Shown here: one piece after another, positions 1 through 10,875 of the stretch
Layout of the letters: each line of letters opens with the position of its first letter
Position numbering within the stretch: position 1 is the stretch's first letter
Origin: Tremella fuciformis
Lineage: Eukaryota; Basidiomycota; Tremellomycetes; Tremellales; Tremellaceae
NCBI GenBank assembly: GCA_032768795.1
Contig: CP136497.1
Location: 1,366,501-1,430,500 of the forward strand
Direction: 5' to 3'
DNA: 64,000 nucleotides
The notes under the pieces: generated by a model
Databases searched by the model: none
Told to the model about the DNA's origin: nothing
What the model saw: the letters and a program-made list of their open reading frames with translations, nothing else
Made by a program: the position numbers and the translations under genes

Positions 1-551
1 ACCGTCTGGCCTCATCAGCTCTGCTCACTTTCGAGCCTACTGCCCACCTTGACGACATACAGGGTGCCCAGAATCCTGTAGCCCCACTTGCCGAACATGA
101 CAGCACCCACTTCTGGGTAGTTCATGACGCCCCGATGGCGCAGCTTGAAGTCGACCATGATCCAGCCAGAAAAGTATGTCATGACGCCCACAATCACCGT
201 GGCTATGGTGGCACCGACCATCCCGAGGCGCAGATAGATCGAGGGGAAAGACAGCACTCCGAGCGCGATACTCTACCACAGTCAGCTCTTCAGACAGCTT
301 GGGTGGAGATGGGGACACGCCTCGGCGGTGACGACGAAGCCGGCGCCGAGCCATCCAAGGGACCTGAACTCGAGGTAATCGTGCTCTTCTTTGACAACGC
401 GCTGGATCTCGAAAGCGTCGACATCGTAGGTGGGCCGCGCAAGCAGCTCCTTGGCATCGATACCGTCGGGGTCCTGGGACAGGTCGAGATTCTTCTCATC
501 CCGAGCAGCCGGGGCAGCGGGCTCGATGGTAAGCGCGTGAGCGTTAGACAT
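1..551 (-). CDS. Amino-acid transporter (AAAP family), 5' part only
   Basis: N-terminal part of a membrane transporter of the amino acid/auxin permease family; the gene continues past the left edge. Two exons are visible: about 319-551 and 48-270. The join gives a cytosolic tail of about 70 residues, then EFRSLGWLGAGFVVTAEA running into IALGVLSFPSIYLRLGM, the typical first membrane helix of fungal neutral amino-acid transporters, followed by a second helix (TVIVGVMTYFSGWIMVDF). The intron donor is GTGTCC and a second intron opens at base 47. The ATG is at 549-551. These proteins are usually proton-driven importers at the plasma or vacuolar membrane; the substrate cannot be told from this fragment. 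Confidence 0.85.
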
Positions 552-1018
552 TGTGCCAGAGCTGTGAGCCGATTGTTAGGCTAGACTGTGAGTGAGACTG
601 ACTATGAGCATGCCTTCCTGCTCTTATGTCCTCTTTGCATCGCGAGAGCGGCCAAAGACATGTCGAGAGTGCAAATGGACCGTGCTCTAGCCGGCGGCAA
701 TGGCTCTAGGTGACTACCTCATATAACGCCATCCATGCATAATCCGACGCCGCAGCGAGGCTTCCGGGCCGATGAGCAGAGGCGGCATGGAGGAGAGCAG
801 AGGACTCGGACACGGAGCACGAATACCGATCTTGGATCAATCTCCGCGGTCATGTCAGTATCAAGACGGATTGCGCCATCTGCTCGCATTCAGATCTCAC
901 CATCGGTCCAGTCCGAGCTGGACTTTGCCTCGGGATGCATTAGGCGTCGCTTGAGTGGACACAAAGACAGGCGTGCTCTTCACTAGACTCAGACCCGGGG
1001 TGAAGATGTTTGAAAATC
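552..1018. other. Intergenic, divergent promoters (transporter / lactate dehydrogenase)
   Basis: Shared upstream region of the leftward amino-acid transporter and the rightward lactate dehydrogenase. Short ORFs here have no family resemblance. I see no convincing TATA box close to either start, and no repeat. Confidence 0.5.
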
Positions 1019-3198
1019 ATGACAGCGGGTCGGTCACTATTGCGCAGTGTGCAAAATAGACTGGAACGAGCGACACGCGGGCCTACCGGACGAGCAGCTC
1101 GAACTGCCGTGCGGCCGGCAACGCGAATTGTGCTCGCGACCAGCTTGGTCGTACCTCTTGCGGTACGGCCATTGACGTAAGAATGGCCTCAGCTGACGGG
1201 CTCACAGGTTGCAGTATATTGGCGGGAAGTCGCAAGTGCCGACCAAGGGGGAAAGTCCGGACCGTCCTCTCGGATTGGTCGAGATGAGTTGGAGAGACAC
1301 GCCAAGCCCGATGATCTCTGGGTTGCTATCAACGGGGAGGTATGGGAGTGCGTCGCCTCAAGATTGGAATCATGAGGAAAGAGAATGATACGTGCAGCTT
1401 GACGGACTTTGCACAATTCCATGTGAGCCACAACTCGACTCATTGACATGCCTGACGGGTCTAGCCAGGAGGTGCCGACATCATATGGGCAAACGCTGGC
1501 AAGGATGTGTCCGAGTACGAACGCCCCTTCACTCTCACTCTGAGGGATACCTGATAGTGCAGGCTGTTCAACGCCGTACATCCGCCAGAGACACTGGGGA
1601 AGAAGGCGTATCAACACTTCCGAGTGGGCTCCGTGGATCTGGAAGACAAGCACCAAACATCAGAGCCGGAAGCTGGGCCGTATCGCGCCACTGCAAGCAA
1701 GTCCCACACGATACCTCACATCGACATAATGTGCGGGTTGAGGGACTTCGAAGTGGGTCCCCCAATCCGGCCTACTTGGTGATCATATTGACACGTCAAG
1801 GTTCTGGCCGAGAAAGTACTACCCGAAAGCAGCAGAGTGTACTTTGCCACTGGTGCAGACGACCAGGCTTGTCAGTCCCTCGACTCCTGCTGTAGAGAGT
1901 GACTCTAACAGCCAAGCTGTCCGTCATAACGAGTCCGTGTTCTCTGACGTATATTTCCGCCCACGAGTAGCTCGCGACGTCCGTCAGCTAGACACGAGCA
2001 CAAACATATTGGGCTTCCAATCGTCTCTGCCCATTTTCGTCTCGCCTACTGCTCGCAACGGACTGGCGCACCCGCTGGTAAGAGGCGTGTAGCGCACCCC
2101 TGTCACAGCTCACGGGAAGGGCGAAGTGGCAATCACCAAAGGCGTTAGTGGGGAAGGGGTACTGCAGGTCTTGTCATACTCTGCGACATGTCCGCTAGAA
2201 GAGGTCATGGAGGAGAGAGCTGCCGACCAGCCCGTGGCTTGGCAGCTGTACATGAGAGACGACACGTAGGCGGCCCTTTCAGCATTACGCTTGTCTGATA
2301 TCGGCAGAGACAGAGTGGCTGCTGAGCTTGCGAAAGCAGTCGCCCTCGGCGTACAATCGCTGTGGATCACTCTGGACACCGCCATGCTGGGAAAGAGGGA
2401 GACGAATCGACGTTTGGCTGCCCAGCGGAGAAACGTGAGTCCATTTGGCGAGCTGGATGAAGACTGACCAGCTAGACTCTGAAAGAAGCCCCGATGGATG
2501 TGTCTATTCACAAACCCTCCCCGTTCGTCTGCCACTCTTGACGTGGGCCTACCTGACTCCCAGACGAGATGTGCATTTCACGTGGGACGACATCGGGTGG
2601 ATCAAGAAGACCGCTCCTGGTTTACCGGTCGTCTTGAAAGGCCTTGGCGCCTGGGAGGTGAGTTGATGCCTCCTGTGGATGTGAGGATGTGATTAGCGAA
2701 AAAACTGATCACGAGGACGTCGTGCGGGCTCAGAGACACGGAGCCGACGCCGTCGTCTTGTCAAATCACGGCGGTCGGCAATTGGACTAGTGAGCCAAGT
2801 CGCTCGTCGTGAGGGTCCCCTCTGACGTGGTAGCTCCAGGGCGCCTCTGGAGACACTATACGACCTGCACAAGTACTCGCCCGAGACGCTCAGACAGCCT
2901 GGTTTCCAGGTGTTTCTTGACGGTGGGGTCAGACGAGGTACAGACGTGCTGAAAGCGTTATGCCTTGGGGCATCGGCCGTCGGATTGGGTCGGCCTTTCA
3001 TCTACGCTGCTGCGACACATGGACCACTTGGCGTGAAGAAAACCGTGCTCAGTGAGTACCATGCCTAGGTCCAGGCGGAGGAATCGCGTTGACGGTGTAG
3101 TCTTGAGAGAGGAGATCGAGATCGGCATGAGCCTGCTTGGAGTCTCGCGCCTCGACCAACTCGGTCCGGAGTATCTAGACTGCCGACGTCTGCGGTGA
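1019..3198 (+). CDS. CYB2: L-lactate dehydrogenase (flavocytochrome b2), mitochondrial
   Basis: Oxidises L-lactate to pyruvate and passes electrons to cytochrome c in the mitochondrial intermembrane space. The ATG at 1019 opens a classic presequence ([20 protein letters not shown]) followed by a hydrophobic sorting segment ([12 protein letters not shown]). Next comes a cytochrome b5 domain: [14 protein letters not shown] and [15 protein letters not shown] carry the two haem histidines. The FMN domain follows: [50 protein letters not shown] (flavin lysine), SNHGGRQLD (catalytic His and Arg), [16 protein letters not shown] and GLGRPFIYA. It ends [13 protein letters not shown]...CRRLR-stop. About ten short introns interrupt it, one only 42 nt (from the GTAGGC near 2268). 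Every apparent stop is removed by a plausible intron, so it is read as intact. Some small exon joins (around 1850 and 2500) are unsure. Confidence 0.9.
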
Positions 3199-3277
3199 CT
3201 CGCTAAAGGGGCAGCGGCAGCAACGATGACCGCGAGGCATGCATGCGGGACTCTATTATATGGTGAAGTGAGAGTGC

Positions 3278-5203
3278 CTAGAACAGGACACCCTTGACCT
3301 GCTGGATGTTGCTCAGACGGAGGTCCTTGATCATCCAGACAAAGATGAGCGACAGACCCATGAAGGCCGTACCGGCAATGACCATGTCCTGCTGGGCGAT
3401 GGCATACGCCTTCTGGATGGCAATACGCGTGGGGTCTCCAACGGGGTACGACAGCTGGACGTCGAGGCTGTCGTAGATGTCCTCCCAATCGGCCTGGCTG
3501 TCGTCGGGGAGGTACTTGAGCAGCGCATTGGGGAAGACGTTGGTCCAGATGGCGCCGGAGACGGTGCTGCCGACGGCATAGCCGACGGTGCCGAACATGT
3601 TGAGGAGGGCAAGGGCGGCGGCGGCGTCGTTGTGGTGGGCGGTGGCGAGGACGGCGACCTGCTGGCAGATGATGATGGCGCCGCCGCCGATGGACATGAA
3701 GATCTGGCACATGACGAGGTAGCCGATCTTCTGGTCGGGGCGCTTGAAGTAGATCATGAGGCCCTCGAAGAGGGTGAAGAGGGGCACGGAGAACCAGAGG
3801 AGCCACTTGAACCTGCCGGTGCGGCGGATGGCGAGGCCGACGACGATGAGCCAGACGCCGTTGACGACGTTGAAGACGTTGTTGATGGTGCCGGCGGCGG
3901 TGATGGACGCGTCGTTGACGACCTGGAGGAACTGCGAGAAGTAGTCGTCCCAGCAGTAGTAGGCGATGCAGTAGACAAAGTCGAGCAGGCACGCGCCGAG
4001 GACGGTGCGCGAGATGAGGAGCTTCCAGGGGAGGAAGGGGACGCGCGCGCCCCAGCGTTCCCAGAGGACGAAGGCCATGAGGGTGAGGAAGCCGACGACG
4101 AGGAGGGTGATGATCTCGGCCGAGGCCCAGCCGCTGGCGTACTCGCCGGTGATGGTGAAGGGGAGCAGGAACATGACGAGGCCGCCGGCGATGAGGAAGA
4201 CGCCGACGACTGCGGGTCAGCTCGGGCACAGTAGCACTGTGAAGGGAGCTCACGGTCAAACTCGATCACAATATGCTTGATGAGTTCGTAGGGCGTGCGC
4301 TTGACGTCGTTGTTGACGACGAGCAGGCCCGACTTGACCGCCTTGCGCTTGTTGACGTGGAGCAGGGTGAAGAGGGGCAGGGCGACGACGGGGAGGACAA
4401 TGGCGAAGGTGCCGTAGCCCCAGCGCCAGTTGGTGTCGTAGAAGTGCTCGGCGGCAGCGGGGCCGGCCCACGCCGAGATGATGTAGGGGGAGGAGGTGAA
4501 GGCGTAGGCGAGGCCTCGGTCGGTGAGGGACGAGGTGTCGAGGGTGATGACGTCGACGCAAAAGATCATGCCGGAGAAACCGATGTTGTAGAAGACCTGG
4601 GCAGCGCAGTAGGTGGTGATGTCCTTGCAGGAGGCGCTGAGGATGAGGCCGAGGGTGGCGATGGTGACCATGGTGAGGAAACCCCATGAGCGCTCCCACA
4701 TGTTGAGCATCTTGGCGATGGGCATGTAGCACGCGCCGCTCATGACAGACGAGACGACGTCGATGACGGGGACGAGCGAGTTGTCGCCAAAGTCAGATAG
4801 GATGTAGCTGGAGAGGGAGCCGGTGATGGCGCTCTGCATCGCATTGACAAAGTAGATGAGGAACATCCTAGGTGGTCAGCCGTGGCTCGATTGTCGCCCC
4901 ACCAGACCAGTCCACTTACAGGAGGTAGGCCGCGGCGAGGGACTTGCGGCCCCAAGATAGAGAGATGGCCTCGGCAACCTTGACACCATTCTGGGTGTGA
5001 GGGGTTTGGTAATCCTGCCCGACCTCGACCTCATTGGCGTGCTCGAGCTGGGGGACCGCGGCCGGGTTGAGCTCGTAGTCTGCGCCAGCCTCGGGGTGCG
5101 AGACCTTGTCATCGACGACAGCGGCCGCGTCGGACGTGGCGACGGGCCCGTCGGGCTGCTTCTGCCGGAAGATGTTGACCAGGACGTTGGAGAACGAGAC
5201 CAT
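3278..5203 (-). CDS. Siderophore-iron transporter (MFS, SIT family)
   Basis: Plasma-membrane proton symporter that takes up ferric siderophores. Three exons: 4920-5203, 4254-4867 and 3278-4209, with introns of 52 and 44 nt. The first about 95 residues are an acidic cytosolic tail ending WGRKSLAAAYLL. The body has the SIT pattern: IYFVNAMQSAITGSLSSY, MSGACYMPIAKMLNMWER, GYGTFAIVLPVV, then IEFDLVGVFLIAGGLVMFLL after the large central loop, LDFVYCIAYYCWDDYFSQFL, and a C-terminal half with IGGGAIIICQQVAVLA. About 14 membrane segments and about 610 residues, the usual length for the family. It ends convergently 79 bp from the lactate dehydrogenase stop. An iron-type GATA site lies about 115 bp upstream of the ATG. 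The particular siderophore is unknown. Confidence 0.93.
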
Positions 5204-6048
5204 GGTGAAGTATCGGACTCAACAATCGCGCTCCACAGAAAGAAGTCTGCCTGTGTGGACCAGGCCGTGTCCTTCAGTCTTCAGTCTTCAGTAGGTTGAC
5301 TTAGGCAGCACTTATTTATCTGATAACTTGTTTCCGCCATCTGCGGGAATTTTTTCTTCAGCCCTTGTCGCCCATGAAGTCAAGAGGAGAGCGGGCAGAG
5401 GCGGCCAGGAGCACGCAACTGACCTGACTGCGCGCCATGGTCAGACACATGCTGCGCATGTGGGATCCGGGATGTTCAAGAGCTCAAGTACCCTGGGTCA
5501 GTCAGTGATCTTCGTCAGAGACGCCACGGGACAAGGGAGGATTCCAGAGATCATGCCGTCAGTCACGTTGGATCTTGGACGGATTTCGGCCGAACTTGCA
5601 TAACTCATGTACCGGAAGTGTTTTCCTGCTCTTTCGCCTGTCTTTCGCCTGTTGCGAGAAGAGGAGCGCATGAGAGGAGAGGCGTTTGAGCGGAAAGAGG
5701 CGTTCGATGGCGTCGCTGTACCGGATGCTGATCGAGGTCCGACCCTTTCTCAGCCGGCTCCGATGTAGAGGTCCGATGCAGACCTGCAGACCAGCAGAGT
5801 GGGATCTCAAGCGAGGGGCAGGGAAGACTCATGGCCAATGGGCCGCAGACCGATGGACAGTCTGACCCAGTCGGCCGTTCATGCGCAGCTGCAGGAGCCC
5901 TATACCACATTGCAGCCTATTTACAGAGTTGAGAGTTCAGGTGGACGAGGACCGAAGGCACGTCGCACGGCGTGGCAACGGAGTGGAGCAAAAGTCGCTG
6001 ACGTTGTAGGAGCATCTCATACTTTGTTTGGGATGTAGTACAACACGC
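5204..6048. other. Intergenic: siderophore transporter promoter and gene-free tail
   Basis: Besides the GATA site, a small tandem repeat of the 7-mer CAGTCTT lies at about 5275-5290. ORFs at 5328-5603 and 5559-5910 show no family motif and are probably chance. Confidence 0.45.
5318..5326. promoter_or_regulatory. Iron-type GATA factor site ATCTGATAA
   Basis: Exact match to ATCWGATAA, the extended GATA site described for fungal iron repressors of the Sre/SreA/Urbs1/Fep1 family. It lies about 115 bp upstream of the siderophore transporter start. Seen in sequence; function inferred from position. Confidence 0.6.
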
Positions 6049-6875
6049 CTACTTTCGGCCCCACTGGTCCACGATGCCCTTGCCAAGACTGACGAGATCC
6101 GGTGTGACGAGGTCAAATTTGCCAAAGATCTCGACGCACTCGTCGTACTCGTACGTCGTCGTGTAGGCAACATGGAAGCCGGCGGCCCTGGCAGCGGCAC
6201 AGTCCCACGCGTGCGAGGCTGCGATGAGCCCGCCCTCCTAGGCCCATTTGGAGATGTCAAGCACTCACCAGCAAAGACCGAGACCTCTCCAGGCTTGTCG
6301 GCACCAGCCTTCTCCCTCGCAAACTTGTACACCGCCGGCTCAGGCTTGCCAGCCTTGACCATGTCGGCAGAAAGGATGTGGTCCAGAGGCATGTCGACGC
6401 CGGCGCCGTCAAAGTAGCCCTTGACACGGTCGACGTTGGCGTCGGAGCAGCACCATACCTCGAAGCCGCCATCACGCAGGGTCTGCATCATCTCGGCCAG
6501 GCCCGGGCGGGCCTTGAGCTTCTTGTACTCGGCCATGATGTAGTCGATGTCGTCCGGGGTGAAGAAGCCGTCGAGCTCCGAGGCGGGGATGCCGGCCTGG
6601 AAGAGGAGCCGGGTGAGGGTGTGCGAGAGGATGGTGAAGAAGGGCTTGTACTGCTTGATCTGGGAGAGGTAGGAGTAGTCGCGCTCGGTCGAGCAGACCC
6701 AGGAGTAGAAGAGGAGCTTGCACGGGATGCCGTATTTGGCGAGTTTGGCACCGAGGCGCGCTTCGAGCGCGACGGCGCCATTGTCATACGAGACTGGCCA
6801 TCAGCGATCCTTCTTCCTTCTCTGGACGTGCAGCTCACAGCACGTCCCGACGACGTCGAATACGACTGAAGGCAT
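6049..6875 (-). CDS. HAD-superfamily hydrolase, (S)-2-haloacid dehalogenase-like
   Basis: Three exons. The start exon (6839-6875) gives MPSVVFDVVGTC with the nucleophile Asp of motif I. A 45-nt intron follows, then a long exon with the cap region and EVWCCSDANVDRVKGYF (motif II), AGKPEPAVYKFAREKAG (motif III Lys) and EVSVFAG. After a second intron comes LIAASHAWDCAAARAAG (motif IV, equivalent to the SNAWD of haloacid dehalogenases), and it ends GIVDQWGRK. About 245 residues, normal for type II haloacid dehalogenases. Members hydrolyse the C-halogen bond of 2-haloacids, or small phosphoesters; the true substrate is unknown. The gene is divergent from the aminotransferase at 7363. Confidence 0.85.
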
Positions 6876-6877
6876 GC

Positions 6878-6918
6878 TGGGTGGAAAGGGAAGCGAGTTG
6901 GGTGGAAAGGTAAGCGAG
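6878..6918. repeat. Two-copy 20-bp tandem repeat in the leader of the HAD gene
   Basis: TGGGTGGAAAGGGAAGCGAG at 6878-6897 is repeated at 6899-6918 with one change (G to T at position 13). It sits directly upstream of the HAD start codon, so in its 5' leader. Confidence 0.7.
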
Positions 6919-7362
6919 AGCAAGGCTGGTGGGGTGTGAGTGGTTGGTAGACTGAGTGACAGCTTTGTGTGGTCAAGTCAGAAGAGGACCGCTTGTGAGG
7001 GGTTGATACTGCAACATGCCCATCGCCGCCGTCCGACCCGCGCAGAGCGCCTAGCGACGTGCATACGACGACACGGGGTCATCCCAGCCCAACGACTGGC
7101 CAGGCCCCAGATTTAAGCATATTCTTTTCGGTCCGACCACCAAGCGACGCTTAGCCTCGGTCAAAGGCTGAGTGCCGCACGCGTCGGCTCGAGCCTGCAA
7201 GCCGGGTGGAATTCTCGCTTGGTCGTTGGGCGATGCTAGGCTCGATGCGCTTGCAGCATGCATGGCTCGAGAGGGCAAGCGAGGCCGAGGTGTGCAGTCG
7301 ACTCTGTCGATCAAAGCTTCATAGCCCGCTTAACGACCCCACAGAGGGAAGAGATCCTATAG
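6919..7362. other. Intergenic, divergent promoters (HAD / aminotransferase)
   Basis: No gene seen. The minus-strand ORF 7051-7314 has no recognisable content. Confidence 0.45.
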
Positions 7363-9039
7363 ATGCGCGCATCTCATCTCCTCTCGTTTGCACGAAGCAG
7401 CATTGCACGTCTCACCATGCCAGGCATCGACTCGAGCTCTTCTCATATCCCCTTGCTGCCCTCGGCGAGCAAGGCGCTGCCGATGACCACGTCTACCGTG
7501 GGCCTGCAGCAGATCGCCGATAAGCACATCACCAAGGCGATCGGGCGCCTGCGCGACCACGTCTTCAAGGAGGGCAAGGGCCTGCAGGTCCTGACCACTG
7601 TGAGTGGCCATCTCTGTCCAGTGTAGAAGGGCACGAGGCTGACGAGGGAGGACGGGCGCAAGCTGCTCGACTTCACATCCGGGATCGGCGTCACGTCGCT
7701 CGGCCACGCGCACCCAGACGTTACAGCGGCAATCATCGAGCAGGCCCAGTCGATCATCCATGTGCAGTGCGCGATCGGCCTGTCGGAGCCCTACGTCCAG
7801 CTCGTCGAGTCGCTCCTGACGATGATGCCCGACCCGAGCCTGGACAGCTTCTTCTTCTGGAACTCGGGCAGCGAGGCGATCGAGGCGGCCATCAAGGTGT
7901 CGCGCGCCAAGACGAGGCGGAACAACATCATCGTCATGCAGGGCGGCTACCATGGTACGCCCCGCTCCTGCCCCGCACGAGCTATATGGGCTGACGGTCA
8001 GGCCGAACATCGGGCGCTGCAGCGTTGACACGCTCCAAGACTGCCTTCTTTAAGGGGACGGGCCCGCTGATGCCTTGCGTTTACACCACCCCGTTCCCCT
8101 TCTGGCACGCGATGGGCGTGTCCAAGGACACGCCCGAGGAAGAGCTGGTCCAGCTTGCCATCGAGGGCATCGAGAACATGCTCGCTCAGCAGTCTGCGCC
8201 TGAAGACACCGCTGCGATCTTCATCGAGCCGGTGATTGGAGAAGGAGGCTATGTGCCCGCTCCACACGCCTACCTGCGCCACCTGCGCAAGCTGTGCGAC
8301 CAGCACGGCATCATCCTCGTCGTTGGTGAGTCATCTTCCTGCCATCGAGGGGAGCTCTCGCTCATGAGCAGACGAGATCCAGACCGGGTTCTGCCGCACA
8401 GGCAAGACATTCGCCATCGAGCACTCTGGCGTCACGCCCGACCTGATGGTCTTCGCCAAGGGATTCGCCAACGGGATGCCCATCTCAGGTATCGTCACGC
8501 GGTCAGAGATCATGAGCGCCATGAGCCCCGGCTCGCTCGGTGGCACCTACTCTGGCAACGTCGTCGCGTGCGCGGCGGCACTTGCCACGACGCGCTACAT
8601 GCGCTCGCACGACATTCTCGGCAACGTGCAGGCACGATCGGAGCAGCTGTTCAAGGGTCTCAAGGCCATCCAGGCGGACAAGGAGAACGGCGGCTGGATG
8701 ATCGAGGAAGTCCGCGGTCTCGGCGTGAGCCTCAACAGAACCGACAGGATGTGAGCGTATGCTGACAGGAAGTTGATGGTCGCTGTCGAGTACAAAGACC
8801 CCAAGTCGCGCATCACCGGCTCGCACCACCTCGGGCCCAAACTCACTCTGCCTGGAGACCTGAACAAGCGGGTCCAGGATGCGTGCTACGACCGCGGCCT
8901 GCTCTCGCTCACCACTTCCATCTACCCTGTCCAGCGATTCATTCCTGCCCTTGTGCTGACCGAGTCGGACGTGAGCGACATGCTTGCGATCTTCGCAGAG
9001 TCCGTCCGGGAGGTCGCCCGGGGCGTCGAAGGGCAATAG
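7363..9039 (+). CDS. Class III PLP aminotransferase (4-aminobutyrate aminotransferase-like)
   Basis: PLP-dependent omega-aminotransferase. Exons read [66 protein letters not shown], then [20 protein letters not shown] and [14 protein letters not shown], in which the AKG lysine binds PLP, and [17 protein letters not shown]. It ends [11 protein letters not shown]. About 470 residues. The ATG at 7363 gives [18 protein letters not shown], a plausible mitochondrial presequence; a second ATG at 7417 (MPGIDSSSS) would give a cytosolic form. The sequence looks closer to bacterial-type GabT or dialkylglycine decarboxylase than to yeast Uga1. A succinate-semialdehyde dehydrogenase two genes away supports GABA as substrate. 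Introns are short; the one after LTT could be only 27-30 nt. Confidence 0.88.
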
Positions 9040-9183
9040 CACAAAGGGATACGCACGTATGTAAACGAATGATCTAGACTACAATGGCCAATGTATCTTC
9101 TTGTAAACCGGCCAGTTCGATAGACTCAGAAATCTTGATTGAGCATGTGGTGCATAGAATAAGTGCCAAAGACCTATCAAGAC

Positions 9184-10387
9184 TCAAGCACCATTGATGA
9201 GGTCCACCACGACCTTGGTCACATCCGAGCACTTGAGCTTGCCGCCCAGATCTCCCGTGGTCTGGCCCTGCGCGATACTCTTCTTCGCCGCAACGTCTAT
9301 CACCTCTGCCGCCTGACCCTCTCCCAAGAAGCGCAGCATCTCAGCCGCCGACAGTATCGCCGCAATGGGGTTGGCGAGGTCCTTGCCCATAATGTCGAAA
9401 GCGGCACCGTGTACGGGCTCGAACAGGGAAGGGGATTTGCGGGTGGGGTCAAGGGAGCCAGAGCAGGCAATACCGATGGAGCCGGAGAGGGCGGCGGCGA
9501 GATCGGAGAGGATGTCGCCGTGCAGGTTGGTGGTGACGATCGTGTCGAGGGTGTGGGGCTTGGTGACCATACGAACGGTCATGGCGTCGACGAGCATCTT
9601 GTCCCACTTGACGTCGGGGTAGTCTTTGGAAACGAGCTCGGCGACTTCGTCCCAGAGTGTAAGGCCGTACCGCTTCCCGTCAGCTCCCAGCTCCTCTGCC
9701 GCACAAGAAGGGATAGTCACCTGGGCATTGCTCTTCGTCACGACGGTCAAGAACTTCTTCGGCCTCGAGCGCGCAGTATCAAACGCATAGCGCAGGACCC
9801 GCTCTGCTCCTCGCCGAGTGAAGACGCCAACTTCAGTGGCCACCTCCAGCTCTGTCCCGACGTGCGTGCGCCCGCCCTGCCCAGCGTACTCCCCCTCGGT
9901 GTTCTCGCGCACGATGACCCAGTCGAATTGGGGGCTGCCGGCTAGACGTGCGGGGATGCCCTCGAGGGTGAACGACGGCCGCACGTTGACGTACTGCTGG
10001 AAGGACTGGCGCATGGGAAGGATGAGCTCCCAGAGGGAGATGTGGTCCGGGACGTGCGGGTCGCCCACGGCGCCGAAGAAGATGGCGTCGGACTTGCGCA
10101 GGTGGTCGAGCCATCCTTCGGGTGCATAGCTGCCTTGGGCCTTATACCGCGCACCTGGGGTCAGCTGGGCTCGAGAGTCAGTCTGACGAGCTGCTCACTG
10201 CCGTAGTCGAGGTCTTCGAATTCGAGTTCGAAGCCGCCGACCATGCTCTGCGCTGCTCGTAGGACTTCGACGGCCGACGCTGTCACTTCTAGGCCGATAC
10301 CTGTGAGTCAGCCGACCCGCCGTGGTGTTATACGATTAGGTACACACCATCGCCTGGGATGACGGCGATCTTGTGTGTCCGTGTCAT
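9184..10387 (-). CDS. Tartrate / D-malate-type beta-decarboxylating dehydrogenase
   Basis: NAD-dependent oxidative decarboxylase of the isocitrate/isopropylmalate dehydrogenase family. Start MTRTHKIAVIPGDG, then IGLEVTASAVEVLRAA; YGARYKAQGSYAPEGWLDHL after the second intron; DAIFFGAVGDPHVPDHIS, which is typical of tartrate/D-malate enzymes; IVRENTEGEYAGQGG; DKMLVDAMTVRMV with the catalytic and metal-binding Asp; TTNLHGDILSDLAAAL; and FEPVHGAAFDIMGKDLANP. About 355 residues. A 48-nt intron with GTGACT donor and GAGCTGACGGGAAG end interrupts SNAQ/RYGLTLWDEV but contains no stop and keeps frame. The gene sits between the aminotransferase (convergent, 144 bp) and the aldehyde dehydrogenase (divergent). 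Confidence 0.9.
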
Positions 10388-10875
10388 GTTCCTTTGTCCA
10401 CGTACAGGTTCCAAGCTCAGTTACTGAAGATGCTTAGTCTCAGAGGATCTCGTTCACTTGATCTTTGCTCTCGTCCCGGCCAAATTACCTGCATCTCATC
10501 GTCAATTGTCCGGGACTCTCTCGCCCGAAGCAGGATCGACCGCTTGGCGTCATCTCACGCGACGCTAATCGGCCAAGGCCGGGATGTACTAAGGAGCGGA
10601 ACAAACCGCTCGACCTCGCTTCTCTGCTGGGCTTCTAATTAGCGTCTGGGGAATTCTGGGGCTCTGGCCCGACGGCCGTTGCCGAATCTTATCCGACTGC
10701 TAAAGCTACCCGTCGAAGAAGCGACGCTTATGTGGGTCATTACCAGGTCGCGGGTCCGAGGGGCCAAACTGCCTTCCCCGCGTCCCGAGTCCGCCGCGGC
10801 CAAGCGAAGGTCACCAACGGAATTTCTGTAAGTTAGCTGAGTGAAGATCCATTCAGCACATCGGACTCACCTCGT
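10388..10875. other. Intergenic, divergent promoters (tartrate DH / SSADH)
   Basis: No gene. A cluster of CGG/CCG triplets around 10668-10695 (CCCGACGGCCGTTGCCG) is the sort of sequence Zn2Cys6 factors bind, but the spacing fits no site I can name. Confidence 0.4.

Noticed and set aside
135..584. 149-codon plus-strand ORF
   Set aside because: Antisense to the amino-acid transporter exons; no domain.
1392..3001. Lactate dehydrogenase read as a pseudogene because of stops in every frame
   Set aside because: Each stop falls in a segment with a short GT-AG intron that restores a family motif (for example the 42-nt intron after LYMRDDT).
2958..4259. 433-codon minus-strand ORF rich in Arg, Pro and His
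   Set aside because: Shadow frame of the siderophore transporter; very biased composition typical of frame-shifted GC-rich coding DNA.
3632..4689. Acidic plus-strand ORFs (200 and 138 codons)
   Set aside because: Antisense to siderophore transporter exons; made of Glu/Asp/Gly runs that mirror its codon use.
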